A DNA stretch of 64,000 bases from Bactericera cockerelli (GCA_024516035.1 CM044959.1:17798025-17862024); one strand, 5' to 3'; positions 34,871 to 48,066 are shown, counted from the first letter of the stretch. Numbers and translations: made by a program. The notes: generated by a model from the sequence alone, not told the origin.

Positions 34871-36304
34871 GTAAGAAGAACCTGCAAGCCACCCTGGCCG
34901 TTTTACTACCTGGGGAGTCCCGCCAGTCGATGCTATCCCCCGGTAGGGCCAGCACCTGCAGATGAGAACTGGTTGATACTGCGAGGAACCAGCGCGGTTA
35001 TTAGAAATGCCACGGCCGGACTAGCCAGATACTGTGAGGTCTGCGGTCCAAGCTAGACCACTTCCCGGGACCGCGAGAGCCACTTCGACTTATCGGACTG
35101 AAATATTTTTTTAAAATAGATCGATAAAAAAAGCACTAGCAATTTTCTACTTTCTTTATTTTTTTACATCACGTGATAACAAAGGTTACAATTTTATTAG
35201 AAACTTTTCGTTTCGCGGATGTCGAGTTTCTTGGTTAATTTTTTTGTCAAAAAAATTAATAATAATATTTTTTTTTATTTCGCATGTACACAGATCGTGT
35301 TTTCCTCTGTTTTGATACATTTTGCCTGTAGTAACAAGTGTTTTCTTTTCTTAGTGACATGCTCCGTGATTTTAAGTTGTTAACAAGTTATTGATAGTGA
35401 AGAAACACGAATTCCTTTTTATTGGGTTGATACGTTTTTACTTGTTTCCATTTTTGTGTGATATTTATTGATAAATAATTTGTAAACTATCTTGCACCTA
35501 CGCCATAACAACATACTTACCTATTCTCACCTACCTAAACCAGTGTAATGAAAACTTTTCTAAGCTTTTTCTCCCACGTTTCTTCATAAGGCACTCGGCA
35601 ACTGTGTTGAAGTATTTAATGATCAATTAAACAAGCTTGTTTGTAACTATCATAAGCATAGAATGCTATAAACCAAGTTTAAAAGTAAAGCTTTTCAACA
35701 CACACTTTTTTATAGGTTTCATACCAAACTTTGTGTTTTAATAGATTTTGAACGAGTTATTCGTATTATTTTATACACACATAAATTCTAAGCCGTTATT
35801 GGTGATAAATTTATCCGTGCAATCAATCGAGACGGTTGTGGAACAAATTTTTCGTCCTTCAGGAATTTTAAAATTGGTGCATTCGTCTAGTGTGTAAAAG
35901 TACGAGTATTAAACCAATTAAACTCTTTTAAAAAATGTACATCAACTATCAAACATCTGTGATTAGTGAATGAGTGAAATATAGAATAGTCTGAGCTTGT
36001 AAAGTTTCTCGCCAGTTTTTGTGTGTTTCACCCACTTTATCTCTAATCTCATAAATACCTGAGATAGAAGAGTTCTATTTAGGACTTCACAAGGGATGGT
36101 GCATGGCATTGGAACGATAGGATTGCTTTGAAGAGGTATTCGACAACCACCATCACGGGTAAGTAATTCAGACTCGGTGCCGTCGATTGAGGCCCGTAGA
36201 ATGTACGGCAATACCTCATTGTGTGGAGTATTTAATTAGTAAAAATAAATACAGGGTCATCGCTCGAGCCAGAACTCGAGTGCACCCGACTGACGTTTAT
36301 CAGA

Positions 36305-36500
36305 TATTACCAGTAAGGTAAACACCAGGCGAGGCTAATGTTAATGTTTTTCTACCTCCTAACCCTCAGAGTCTTATTATGTGGTCACTAACTCAAATTA
36401 ATGAGGAAATATTCATGCAATGGGTGGGATTCGAACCAACGGATCCCTACGCTACCTGGATTACCAGACTAGCGCCTTAACCACGTGACTACCAATGCAC
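36305..36500 (-). repeat. tRNA-headed SINE, family 2
   Basis: Full head and most of the body in reverse orientation. Confidence 0.78.
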
Positions 36501-36892
36501 GAGTCTATTGGTGGTCAAGATAGAGCGAGAGAGGTCATAAACTTATTATGGGGAGAGTTTGATTCCTGCACCGCGCCGGCTAATTTTTTTGACATAGGTA
36601 CTAGTACCACCCAGTTAGGATTTTGTGGTTTTTGTATATAAAAAAAATTAACTTTGCAAGGGTTTCTGCATGCTAATCCTGTATTGACCACTATTTGCAT
36701 TTTCTACCATTAGTTCTTCTCTGTTTTTCTTTGACGTGAATGAGTGCTAAAAATCCCATCACAATTTCCCCAGTTAGTTCCAGATATAATTATCTTTTTT
36801 TTCTTAACTGATTTGATTATACGATTGTCATACGATAAAATAATACCTAAAAGTAAATAAAGTTAGCTCTAACATCACATAGTTTTTCTGAT

Positions 36893-37195
36893 GGTAGTCA
36901 CCGTGGCAGAGCGAGTTAGCGCGCTAGGCATTGCACGCATGGTGACCTGGGTTCGATCCCCAGCGGGGCAGGAATTTTTCTCATCTGTACTTGGATGTTC
37001 GGGGTCCACTCATACCTCGTGAGGAAAAATGAGTAGTTACTTGTATGAGTAACGACCAGTGGTGACATTACCAGAGTAAAAAGAAATTAATGTAATTGAA
37101 TAATTCGAAATGTGAAGGAGGCTCTTAGTAATGCTGCGCTACCCACAAAAATTGTGAAGAGGCCTTGTACTTAAACCACAAATAATTCATACATA
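36893..37195 (+). repeat. tRNA-headed SINE, family 4
   Basis: Head GTGGCAGAGCGAGTTAGCGC with B box GGGTTCGATCCCC, followed by CAGCGGGGCAGGAATTTTTC and a body with GTGAGGAAAAATGAG. A body relic (ATGAGGAAAAATGAGAGAGG) occurs at 10790-10850. Confidence 0.65.
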
Positions 37196-37244
37196 CATAC
37201 ATAGTTTTTCTGATGAAGAATAACAGAGGAAGATTTTTTTTAAA

Positions 37245-37534
37245 AGATGAGTGTTTCACAGCCTTTTTTATTTCGTAGCTCTGAAACAGGAGCTACCTGT
37301 AGACGCTTGAGGTCTGTGTTGTAGCCTGCCCATCCCGTAGTATGCTTCCCCTCATATACGAGAAGTGTACAATACTTCCCATTTAGGTGCTGGGTCAACA
37401 CGAGCGCACCGGAACGTATCCCTTACAAACAACTGTAACCAAATTTTGAATACAATTTTTGTCGGCGCAGGGTTCGTACCCGGGACTTTCCGCATGACAA
37501 GCGAGTGCTGAACCACTGAGCTATTCGTGCGCTC
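37245..37534 (-). repeat. SINE family 3, full-length
   Basis: Body (37245-37400), spacer and tRNA-like head (37465-37534) with B box GGTTCGTACCC on the plus strand read in reverse. It shows that head and body form one unit of about 290 bp. Confidence 0.8.
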
Positions 37535-37809
37535 ATGTAATATTATCTCTTATGTGTAATGATATTTACAATTTCATTATGTACCTAATTTTACCAGAAA
37601 ACCTTTTCAGGCGGATTTCCCATGTTCTGTCTGAACGGTTGAAAATATCTAAAAAACATGAGATTCGATACTCCTAGACCAAACACTTAACTCTCCAAAA
37701 TTAAGAGATTTTTTAAAAAGTATTTAACGAATCTGTTGGAAGAGCGCGTGGCACAACTTTGGTCGCTATAATAATTGATGGATTTTGGTGGGTTTTTTCT
37801 ACTAGTAAT

Positions 37810-38130
37810 AGATAATTTATGTATTTCTATCAAATATTGTAGTGAGTCCTGCTGACAGTTACACTCCCATGACAATATGTAATCTAATAATGAAGAAGGA
37901 TGGTTAGTTACGTTTTTTTTAGATAATATATTTCCATCAAATATGTAATGACTCCTGCTGACAGTTACAATCCCATTACAATTATGTAATCTAATAATGA
38001 AGAGGGATGTTTGTTACGTTTTTTTAGATAATATATATTTCTATCAAGTATGTAGTGACTCCTACTGAGAGTAACAATTGCATGACAATATGTAATCTAA
38101 TAATGAAGAGGGATGTTACGTTTTTTATAG
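37810..38130. repeat. Tandem triplication, period about 108 bp
   Basis: Units begin AGATAAT near 37810, 37921 and 38026 and contain GACTCCTGCTGACAGTTAC-like and TGTAATCTAATAATGAAG blocks. It ends in a T run of about 20. Confidence 0.85.
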
Positions 38131-38504
38131 GTTTTTTTTTTTTTTTTTTTTGGAAAACTGTACAGATCCACGCTCGTAAAAAAGTTTATCTGCCACGAGT
38201 ATGTGACCAACACCCCCATGCGGGTGACCCTAAACCAGGTCATCCAACTTCCCCGTCCTTTCTGGTCTTCCGAATAAGGTTCTGGTACAACACTGTCTTT
38301 TGGAAAGTAATTCAATATTTCGGGCATGAAATTCAATACGGTCTGTTTCAGCCTTGTGTTCACAGTAGAGCAAGCATCGCTAAAATTTACATCAGTGGCG
38401 GATTTGGCTAAAATTTATAATCTTGGTTAGCTATAGCAAACCAAGTAACATGATCAATGTACCTAATATAGATTACCTAGTTAAAATAACATTAAATTTC
38501 TTAA

Positions 38505-38722
38505 TCTTAATATATAAATGTCAAAGTCACTGACTGATCATCGCTCTACCGCCCAAACCGTAAGTCCTAGGAAGCTGAAATTTGGTAGGTAGCTTTGTCT
38601 TATAGTCTAGATGTGCAATAAGATTTTTCGAAATTCCCACTACAACATCTGCCATTGGCGAAAAAGGATTTTTTGCTTTCACGGCCATGCCTCGGCCCGC
38701 AAAGCGGGCGACAGCCCCCTAG
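38505..38722 (+). mobile_element. 218-bp non-autonomous Helitron
   Basis: Starts with TC (TCTTAATATATAAATG) and ends in CTAG (38719-38722) followed by T. A GC hairpin (GCCCGC, loop AAA, GCGGGC; 38695-38709) sits 9 nt before the terminal CTAG. The insertion lies between A and T with no target duplication. These are all Helitron hallmarks. No Rep/helicase gene is present. Confidence 0.85.
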
Positions 38723-38744
38723 TGTTGTAATAATATTAAAGAGA

Positions 38745-38920
38745 TAACCTCAGTAGGTTGATCGATAAGGCGGCGTAACTTGGAGGTCGGTGGTTCAAGT
38801 ATTTTATTTATTTTAATTTGTGAGATTTTATTTTATTTAGTATGCGGATTTTATTTAGTAGAGCGAGTTTGAGTAGTTGTGATATCACGAAACTGATTAA
38901 ACACAAAATATGATAACTTA
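38745..38920 (+). repeat. tRNA-headed SINE, family 1
   Basis: Copy with an AT-rich insertion between the B box and the body, starting 20 bp after the mini-Helitron. Confidence 0.7.
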
Positions 38921-39551
38921 TAAAGAGATTATACAATTTATTGTGAACGAGACATTGGAAATATTGAAATCAGTAGGTCAAGTGGGAAGTATGACACAAA
39001 AGTTAGAGTTTACCATTCATTAAGACAATAGCTAGGTTATAAAAAAATACGCCTGTGTTTGAAACAGAAATTTTTTTCTTAAAAAATTAAAAATAGCTAT
39101 AAGTAGGTACTAAATTATACGAATCTAATAAGTAATAAATCTAATAAGTAATAAATTAAGAGCAGCAACAGAAATGTTAACAATGCACATCCACTAAATA
39201 CAGTCATGATTAAAATGTGTAACTGGGGTAGAGCTTAGAGTCAGAAAAAGTGAGTAGGGCACATCCACTAAGATGTGAAAATACTCACTTGAAGAAAATC
39301 TCAGCTTGACCTATCCCACAGTTTATGGTACGAATGTAATGATTTTTATCACTGGAAAAAAACATTAATTAAAAACAAGCTGGATACTGGATAGGCCAGT
39401 TAGGGTTTTTTCGAAACTTATGTAGCAGTCTTATAACGCCTACTTTCCGCTCATAGCTCCTAAATTTGGCCCAAAACACTCAGTCTTATAGTCCCCCTTT
39501 ACGACGGAGACTATTTATATGGAACGTAAAACGTCTTGGCATCAGTTATTA

Positions 39552-39835
39552 AAAGTTGTTGTTGTTGTAGCCAGCTTGGCTACAGCTGGAAGGGTGAGTG
39601 ATGGTCTCCAGCCAACTTTATTTCAAAGTTGGCTCGTCCTGAACCACATATTTCTATGTGCGATCAACCATCATGAGGACTTGGACTTTTCTTTATACGC
39701 CATTAAACCCTTAGGAAACTGCAAGCTAGCCTGGCTTGTAAGGGTTGGCTAGTCTATTCTCTGTTTATAGTCCTCTAGCGAGACAATGGTCTTCTCCCTG
39801 TTTAACGTCCCCCAGGCAGACTAGTTATTAAAAGT
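39552..39835 (+). repeat. Dispersed repeat, longest copy
   Basis: Runs from GTTGTTGTTGTAGCCAGC through ATGTGCGATCAACCATCA to GTTTAACGTCCCCCAGGC. The 77-codon frame across it looks incidental because the same frame is not open in the other copies. Confidence 0.6.
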
Positions 39836-41599
39836 CGATTTATTGAATAAAAAGTTGATCCTCTCAGATCCGTCACTGGTTCCACGATCACTTCTCTTGT
39901 TTATTGAAACAAGCTGAGGAACAATGTTTATTGAGGACAAGAGCAAGTAGTGGACCATATGGCGCTCGGGCCTAAACAACTATATTCACCAAACCATGTC
40001 CACTGGCTTTAATTTCTTTCTAATCTCATTCAATTGTTCGAAACTTTTTCCATGATAACCCAATCTCTCGTGAACTTTCATGTACACCCGGCTGAACTAG
40101 AGCGCTCTTGTAATCTGGAAGAAAGGACAAAAACAAAAGGTTCATGTTTTATACATATCGGGTAGGTATTGTTGGAACATACCTGTAGGTTGGATTAGAC
40201 CTAACATGGTCAATATTCAGGTTGAGTGCAATGCTTTTATTATATTTTGATATTCATTACAATATTTTGTTATTGATCTTTTTGTTCCTAAACATGGCAT
40301 TATTTTATTTTGGTGAAATTTAATTTATGATTAAATTATAAGTTTCATGTTAACTTCACAATTTAAGCTGTCTTTATTTAGACCCAGGTTGTTATAACGT
40401 CGGGTAAGTTTTTCAATCAAACTGATAAAGGTTACGTTCATTTAAGGATCTTAAATTGCAAGCGCACGGTCATTCACACCATCCAGATTGTTTGATGTTT
40501 CCTAAAACCACCTTTAAACAAAAGATAACTTTTGCAACTTAATTTGTTTTTTTTTTTTTTGGTTTCTGTCTCTTCTTTGTTCCTGAAGAACAAACACTTG
40601 GTGCCTTCATATAATTTAAAACGTGAACATCACGGACTATGAATTAAGCTTTAAAATGTTCAAAATTTCAGAACAAGTCCGTTAAGGGAAATCAAGATAT
40701 CAAGTTACTAAAACTCTAAAGTCCCCCGAAATAAGGATAGTAAGAAGATCCAAAGACAAAAACATACATGTCGCAAATAATATTGGTCTCCAGTAATCTC
40801 AGAACTTTAGGTTCAAGTTAAGAACCTACGTGACGAGAGCTTTGTAACTTGAAACCGATCAAACTATCTTTTAAATCTTTTTTTTGAGCATTAGTATAAG
40901 GTTTTGCCCAAAATTCAACTGTAGATGCTTAGATACTGTACTGCGTCGGACTGTTGACATTGAAATTAATGCAACAGCTTACTTTTTTCTCTGTTGATTA
41001 TGGATTTATTATGTGTTTTACGAATTTTTATGAAGTGCTTACTTTTGTGAAAGAGAATGTGCGGTGGGCATTTATATAAATATTAAACATTGATAAAAAA
41101 AAATGGCAATATTATCAGTGACATTCCGCATTACAGTAGTTTGGAGGACAAAGCTGATTATAATTTATGCAAGTCATATTAATAGCAATATTTATCAGTT
41201 GGTAGCAAACTAATAATGAAACAGACTTTCTGATAAGATAAATATTGAAAGGATCCGTTTCTATTACAGCTCACAAGATGTGGGTCCCAGTCATATAAAA
41301 ACGTTAACATTTCAAACTGTATCGCTGACATCTTACTCGTTTAGATCAGAAGCTTATCTTCAGATGTGGAGATAAGATCAGATTACCAGTAGTGATTGTA
41401 AAACAGTTTGATATATTTTAATTAATTAGAAAAGGAAAGATTTCGTGATAACGTTGAAACATTTTTGTTTCCATTCCAAGAATCAAAACAAATGCAAGTT
41501 TTGCATTTCCCTTTTGATTCCAAGGAGTCTTTTTCTTTCAGATTCTGGGATTTTTTTTATGAGTCATGGAAGTTATTTATTTTTGTGATTCTACTTTAA

Positions 41600-41724
41600 G
41601 GGCAGAATTAATAGACATTTTTGCAATACCTCTGTGGTGCTAAGTCTCGGATTCCCTACTGTCTAAGGGAAAACCTATGCTAAGCAATGACTTAGGTTAT
41701 CGAATTTGTCTATCAATTTCGCCC
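41600..41724 (-). mobile_element. PIF/Harbinger-like MITE copy, inverted
   Basis: 125-bp copy in the opposite orientation, flanked by TAA (41597-41599, 41725-41727), the complement of the TTA seen elsewhere. Confidence 0.8.
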
Positions 41725-41754
41725 TAAGTCTTTTTTATTTTAATTTTACGTCGC

Positions 41755-41905
41755 TTTCAACTGCATGGCCAGCATCTCAATCGATCAATGGTTCGCATTT
41801 TAATGGTCGACCATCCAAGTCCAAACCTCGCTGGGCGTTGCTTAAATTTAGTGACAGAACAAGACCTGGTGTATTCAACGTGTCATCGACGCCGGCTAAG
41901 TTGAT
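41755..41905 (-). repeat. 5S-rRNA-derived SINE, head with most of the tail deleted
   Basis: The head (GACACGTTGAATACACCAGG on the minus strand) joins directly to a short tail remnant (ATGCAGTTGAA). Starts 30 bp after an inverted MITE. Confidence 0.7.
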
Positions 41906-42751
41906 TTTCATTGGTAGTTATTAATTATAATTACTTTTTCATGATTTCACCGGAGAAAAGTTATTATAGCTTTTTATTTCCGTTTTCAATAAGCACCTAA
42001 ATTATTATTTAAACTGTACAAAAAAGTTCAATATCAAATTAAAAACATGAAGCCTATGTAATAATAATGAATTTTATTATTTATCTACAATGTTTCAATA
42101 TTTATAAGTTTCCCTCTAAGTACTATGTTGTGTACTTTTAGGGAATTGGTCTACTTTTTTTTTCTATATCTCTAACAAATGTATGTATGTGCCATACACA
42201 TTTACACAATGGAAGAAAATAAGCTACCGTAAAAAAACAACGATAATGTTGGACAGAAATCAATGCGGAACGAAAGGATCTAGAAAACAAATAGTTAAGG
42301 TGGGTCAAACGGATGACGAGTGATAGATTCCATCTCTATGGGGGTGTTGGAAGAGGTCCAGAAGACAAAACAAACTTGCAGTGTCGCGTGATTAGCGCTG
42401 TGACCTCTAGATTTTGAGTTCGACTTCCAACTAGGGTTGACTTTTAGATACAATTCCGGCACCGAGTTGTTTGATAGGAAAAGAGACTTCCAATGTTGTG
42501 TGGTTTTCAATTACATATGAAAATCAATCACCTTCAAGACTAGTAAAACACAAATATCTGATGTTTTTTTATTAACTCTACAAATTTAATGATCGATGGA
42601 TGTTTTTCAACACTGTCAACAGTATAACTTACACAGAGTTTTTTTTCTTCAAAAATCATTGGTAAGTTATGCATAATATGCAGTATGCATTGAAGTTCAT
42701 AGTAAAAACCAAGTAAGTACAGTCTAACAATTATTATTCTTGGAAATTGTC

Positions 42752-42960
42752 TTTTTCAACTGCATGGTCATATCACGACGGGGTTTAACCCTCCATTCGC
42801 CGGAAACTCACAAACATGCTACCCACATTAACCTCACCCAGCCTGAGTTGGGCCGGAATACCAGCATCACGAAATGTTCACCTCGCTGGACATCTGCTTA
42901 ACTTCGGTGGTGATCCTACGAGAACTGGTGCATTCAACGGCGCCATCGACGCGACGCTGC
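42752..42960 (-). repeat. 5S-rRNA-derived SINE
   Basis: Reverse-oriented copy; on the minus strand GTTGAATGCACCAGTTCTCG-like and ACCGAAGTTAAGCAGATG segments are followed by the tail with GCGAATGGAGGGTTAAACCC. The C-box part is missing. Confidence 0.8.
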
Positions 42961-43490
42961 CTGAATTTTCTGGAAACTTCAAAACATGAAACTTTCAAGC
43001 AAAACTGTATGACACTCAATTTGAAATGTGTGTAAAGTACATTCGAACCCGGAGTTCGCTGATTTTTGTTCTCAATTATTGGCATTTTTAATGATGCGTC
43101 GCCAATAATTTATTCACCAGTCAGTAGTGATCACTGTCCCATGCTACTGCCTCTGCCCACACACAACCGATTTCCAATCCATTAATTAAAAGAAAAGGAA
43201 TTCAGGTAATTAAAAAAAATGAGCTATTACACGAGGGAATATTTGCAGTAAAAAAGATAGAGTTTTTTATGTAGGTATACTTTATTTTGTCTGAATACGA
43301 TGGTTATTGTATTGTTTGATTCAGGAGCGCAATTATGAGAGCCACATATTTTTTCTACCTATTTGTTTTCTCTATTTTTGAAGTAGCCCTATTTTCTTAC
43401 AACTGAATAAAGTTTATTCAATTTCCAAGTGGTAGAATCGAGTAAAAGTTCAATTAATTCAAGTTCTATTTGATATTTTTTCTCTCCTAC

Positions 43491-43546
43491 TTCTGTATGA
43501 ACTCAGCTTGTTCCTGCAGCTGTCTCACCTCCACTGAAAACTGACC
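43491..43546 (-). CDS. Candidate 56-nt internal exon with coiled-coil-like sequence
   Basis: On the minus strand an AG acceptor at 43547-43548 and a GTAGGA donor at 43490 bracket a segment with only one open frame. It reads GQFSVEVRQLQEQAEFIQ, an amphipathic, Gln/Glu-rich heptad-like string typical of coiled coils. It stands out as a short GC-balanced island in AT-rich DNA. No neighbouring exon is recognisable within several kb, so the protein cannot be named and a chance match is possible. Confidence 0.22.
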
Positions 43547-43959
43547 CTGGTTCTAGTAATTAATTAGATTGTTAAACAAAGTATATAAATATTAATAACA
43601 GTGAGGAATCTGTGTTGTACACTACATAAATATATACCTATTTAATGATCAGGTACAATGTATATTGGACTACATAAATATAACTTTGATTAAATCGTTT
43701 GTAATGTATGTATGACTACGTACTTTTACTATACCTATTATTAAGTTGTATACTGTGTATGTGTGCTAGTGTACAATTATAATTAATGCTGCTAGCTGAG
43801 CTTCTATTAGTTGAGCTGATCCATAATAATATTCCGGTCTTATATGCTCACTTTTTATCTGTCTTCAAGGCCAGTGAATTTTCATTATTATTTGAAAAAA
43901 GAAAAGAAAAAGAAAATGCAATTATTGATCTTAACAAACGGAAGAGAGAAGTTAGACAC

Positions 43960-45590
43960 TTTTCACAATGAAGAAGAAGCTATCCAATTCAAAAGCTTGT
44001 CTAGAGAGCGAAATTAATACAATATTACCTACTCAATTTTTTTAAAAAAATTGTCAAAGAAAATAAGCTCAATTTATGATCTCACATATCAAGAAAAAGC
44101 CCTATAATGTTCCACATACAAATCTGAGTGTAGATAGCAAAAATACTTCCCTGGTAAGAAAAAGAAAAAAAAATCGCGCTCGTAATAGAAAAGAAACACA
44201 TTCGCTATTTTTACGTTCCTAATCCTTTACTAGAAAGGAAAGTAATAGTTTTGTTGTTGTCATCAACAAGATTTGAATGTGAAACTCTCGATCCCTAAGC
44301 TACTACTCTAACCACTCGGCTACTGAAGATGCAAGTGCCAGCAATTATTGTAAAAAAATTGTTCTTCCTAGAAGATATGAAAATTAGAACACAGGCTCCT
44401 TGGCATTCCGTACAAATCTCAAGTTCCATAAGGCATGAGGATGCCCTAGAGAAAATCATGGCTCAGAAAATGTTTGGTTTTTATTGAGCTTGTAGGAAAT
44501 AAAAGATTTGCTATGGCGATTGAAGAAATTAATCATCCGGGTAATGAAACTGCCACAAGAAATCAGTTGTACTCTCCACCATGAAACTACAATAATTCAT
44601 ATTTCTGTGGTTTTGAGCGTTTCCATTTTTTATTTGGAACAGTAGAGCCAACACAGGTAGATGGTAGATAACTATATATTGCACAGAATGTAATTATACC
44701 TATATAGGATCTTGCTCGGATACTAATGGGTACGTAATACATCTCCACGTACGTACAGCAATTAACACTTGTCTTAATTTTTATTAAGTACCTACCTCTG
44801 CTTGAGAACTCACTAATTACTAATTACTAGACCCCCTTCCCCCCACCCCCCGCACATAGATACAAGCCGTGCCCATTGTAGGAAATTAAAAGCCCCCCCT
44901 CACCGCCCTAGGTCACAACTTGGTCATTATGATTAAAATCTCAAAGCATGAAATGGCAAATGGCATTTCATATAGTTCTTTTTTTTCCCTGTGCTTTGTG
45001 AAAAAAACATGATGCGAATTTTTTAATGCAATTTCTGGGCAATGTTAACTTCGCGCTGCGATGTTAATAACTGTTGAGTGTTATGGAGATAAATAGCAGT
45101 GATGAGCAGGCGAGAGAGAGACAGAGATATCTATTAATTATATTACATTTTTCATATAAAAATGAAACTTATTTATGTATCATTCCCAACGAACACTTAA
45201 ACCTGCATTCCTAGAGCTCTTATTCTTCAACTTTTTTCTGTCTTCTTTCGCGAAACTGTTATTCTCGATCATCCAGTTATCAGCGGTTGAGAGCTGTGAA
45301 CGATGTCTCCTAAATTGATGATCCAGTCTGAGAATTTTATTATTATTATAGTATGCTTTTATTTAAGATGCAGGACAAAGTACAATTATGTAACTTTAAA
45401 TCCATAATTGGATTAGTTCTTAAAGTTTTGTTTCTTTTTTACCTTGAAAAACGTCAAATAGTTGAATATGTTTGTGGATTATAAGAAAGTATGATACTGT
45501 TGACACTATACATATTTATGTAACTAAACATACTTGGTTATTGATTATTCTGAAATGCTTTCTTCCAACTGAGCCATTTTGGGGGCGGGG
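43960..45590. other. AT-rich stretch with nothing recognised
   Basis: Contains a decayed tRNA-like sequence near 44280-44335, C tracts at 44830-44910 and a G tract at 45583-45598. No gene is supported. Confidence 0.4.
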
Positions 45591-45605
45591 GGGGGGGGTT
45601 ACGTT

Positions 45606-45846
45606 GTATTCAAATACATGGTCGTATCAAGACCGAGGTTTCACCCTCCAATTGCTGCGCTGGTAACACACAAACCAGCTACTCAAATTAACGTCACCTA
45701 GCCTGAGTGGGGCCGGGAATAGACAGCATCACGAGAGTTCAAATTTGAATGGTCACCCATCCAAGTCCTTGTCTCGCTGGACGTTGCTTAACTTTAGTGA
45801 CAGAATGAGAACTGGTGTATTCAGACGTGCCATCGACAGACGCTGT
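45606..45846 (-). repeat. 5S-rRNA-derived SINE
   Basis: Reverse-oriented, nearly full-length: head with TTGGATGGGTGACCATTC on the minus strand, plus tail. Confidence 0.82.
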
Positions 45847-47076
45847 CTTAAACTGGCCCATTTTAATGGTTTAGCAATACGAAATCTTCATTTTGACGGT
45901 TACAACTGATGAGTCAAACACATGAGAAATATTAACTCAAAGTTAATTAGTTGACCCATAAAAAATACAAGAGTTGTGCGCGCCATTCACTTTGGTTTTT
46001 TCTTTTTTATAATGTTGGCTAACTTTTGCAATGTGTTCATGAAGCAAAGATAGCCATCTCTCAGGTTAAATGCAACATGTTAATGCTAGCCAGCTGTATA
46101 TTATGAAGAGAGAATCCTGACTAACTTCTCATACATTGTGTCATATTTTTTCTTTCTTTTAATACTGGGTCTTGTAAGTTCAGGTGAGTTCTTGTTTTGT
46201 TTTTTTTTTTTTTTTTTTAATATAAAAATAGCCAAATTTAAGGCAGCGAAGTACCATTAAGGAATTTCATTACAAAATTATTCATTAATTTCAACTTTAT
46301 TTGGTTTAATGAGTACATTATACTTGATTTATTCATTTATCGTATGTTTCTTATCAATTTATTATTACACATGTGGAAGGTACAATTTTTCGTAAAAAAA
46401 GGAACATAGGTAAAATGGCTATGCAATTAGTGGTTTTGCAAATTAGAGACTTCATTTCTAAAAGCTTCTTAATGACGTGTTGAATGATTTATAGGTAATG
46501 TCTATCATGGTAACAGGACATAAAAAAATATGAATCCTGTGCTTAACTGTGCTAGTTTGAGTATATGTACATTTGTACAATTGTACATAGGTTTCAAAAG
46601 TACAAGAGTTCGTTGTTTTCTCGGTTCAAAGATTTTCACCGTATTAAAAGACCATTTTTTTCTACAATAGCAAACACAGGCCCCAAAGCTTGTGTAACCA
46701 GAATAACTTAATACAAAATACCTACTTATTATGTACTCAATATGTTTACATTAATACTACTTAAAAAACTATTTGTCTTAATATCGACCTGGTATAGTGT
46801 CCAGCACATCATCTTAACAACAGCCAAGAAACCCATACGAACATAAACATGCGATGTTTATATTACTGTCCAGCTATTTACTTCAAATGAATAGGTACCT
46901 CAAGTTCTACAGGAGATATAAGCCTCTCCATGTACTCTATGAGTACATAGGATCCTATGTAGGATTCTATTAGCATATAATTGGGTGTAGACAGAGAGCT
47001 TTGACATGGTAATTGATTGAGTTTTAATGAAGCTTGACTCTGGCCAGGACAGGATGTGCTGAGGAGAGCAATTTCA

Positions 47077-47717
47077 TACCTGGTGACACTAGCTGTTATG
47101 CAGCTTTTGTCTTGTGCTCTAGCAACAAGTTCATACAGGGTGACACTAGCTGTTATGCAGTTTTTGTCTTGTGCTCTAGCAACAAGTTCATACAGGGTGA
47201 CACTAGCTGTTATGAAGCTTTTGTCTTGTGCTCTAGCAACATGTTCATACAGGGTGACACTAGCTGTTATGCAGCTTTTGTCTTGTGCTCTAGCAACAAG
47301 TTCATACAGGGTGACACTAGCTGTTATGCAGCTTTTGTCTTGTGCTCTAGCAACAAGTTCATACAGGGTGACACTAGCTGTTATGCAGCTTTTGTCTTGT
47401 GCTCTAGCAACAAGTTCATACAGGGTGACACTTGCTGTTATGCAGCTTTTGTCTTGTACTCTAACAACAAGTTCATACAGGGTGACACTAGCTGTTATGC
47501 AGCTTTTGTCTTGTGCTCTAGCAACAAGTTCATACAGGGTGACACTAGCTGTTATGCAGCTTTTGTCTTGTGCTCTAGCAACAAGTTCATACAGGGTGAC
47601 ACTAGCTGTTATGCAGCTTTTGTCTTGTGCTCTAGCAACAAGTTCATACAGGGTGACATTAGCTGTTATGCAGCTTTTGTCTTGTGATCTAACAAAAAGT
47701 TCATACAGGGTGACACT
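47077..47717. repeat. 57-bp minisatellite, about 11 copies
   Basis: The unit includes GTTCATACAGGGTGACAC, TAGCTGTTATGCAGC and TTTTGTCTTGTGCTCTAGC. Copies are almost identical. Because 57 is a multiple of three and the unit lacks stops in two forward frames, both stay open for more than 215 codons (19-residue repeats such as FIQGDTSCYAAFVLCSSNK). No gene context supports translation. Confidence 0.93.
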
Positions 47718-48066
47718 TCACTAATAGCTGGCTATGTTTTAACTGTAGGGTTCTTGTAGTTTTTAATGTCTATTTCTACACACCTCGGCCGAGGTATTTG
47801 ATATCTGTAAATTTTGTATCTGTAGAGTAGAAAGGTGACTGTACAGTGTACATTGAGGACACCACAGCTTCATCTCTTGCAATAAACTAATATTTGTAAA
47901 AATAATCATACATAGGCTAAATGCAGCCAGTATTTAGCACCATCCTCTTCGCCTCTAAACAAGTCTGTTAAGGAGTCTCGAAAGTTTTGTAGCCACCTGC
48001 TGTCGCCTTAATCTGATTCCTGATTAAGACCGACATCCGACATCTCAAACATTCTGATACTCAAAT

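Noticed and set aside
47034..47724. Two long overlapping plus-strand frames of 217 and 222 codons
   Set aside because: They are produced by the 57-bp tandem repeat. Two frames are open at once and there is no promoter, intron or homology.
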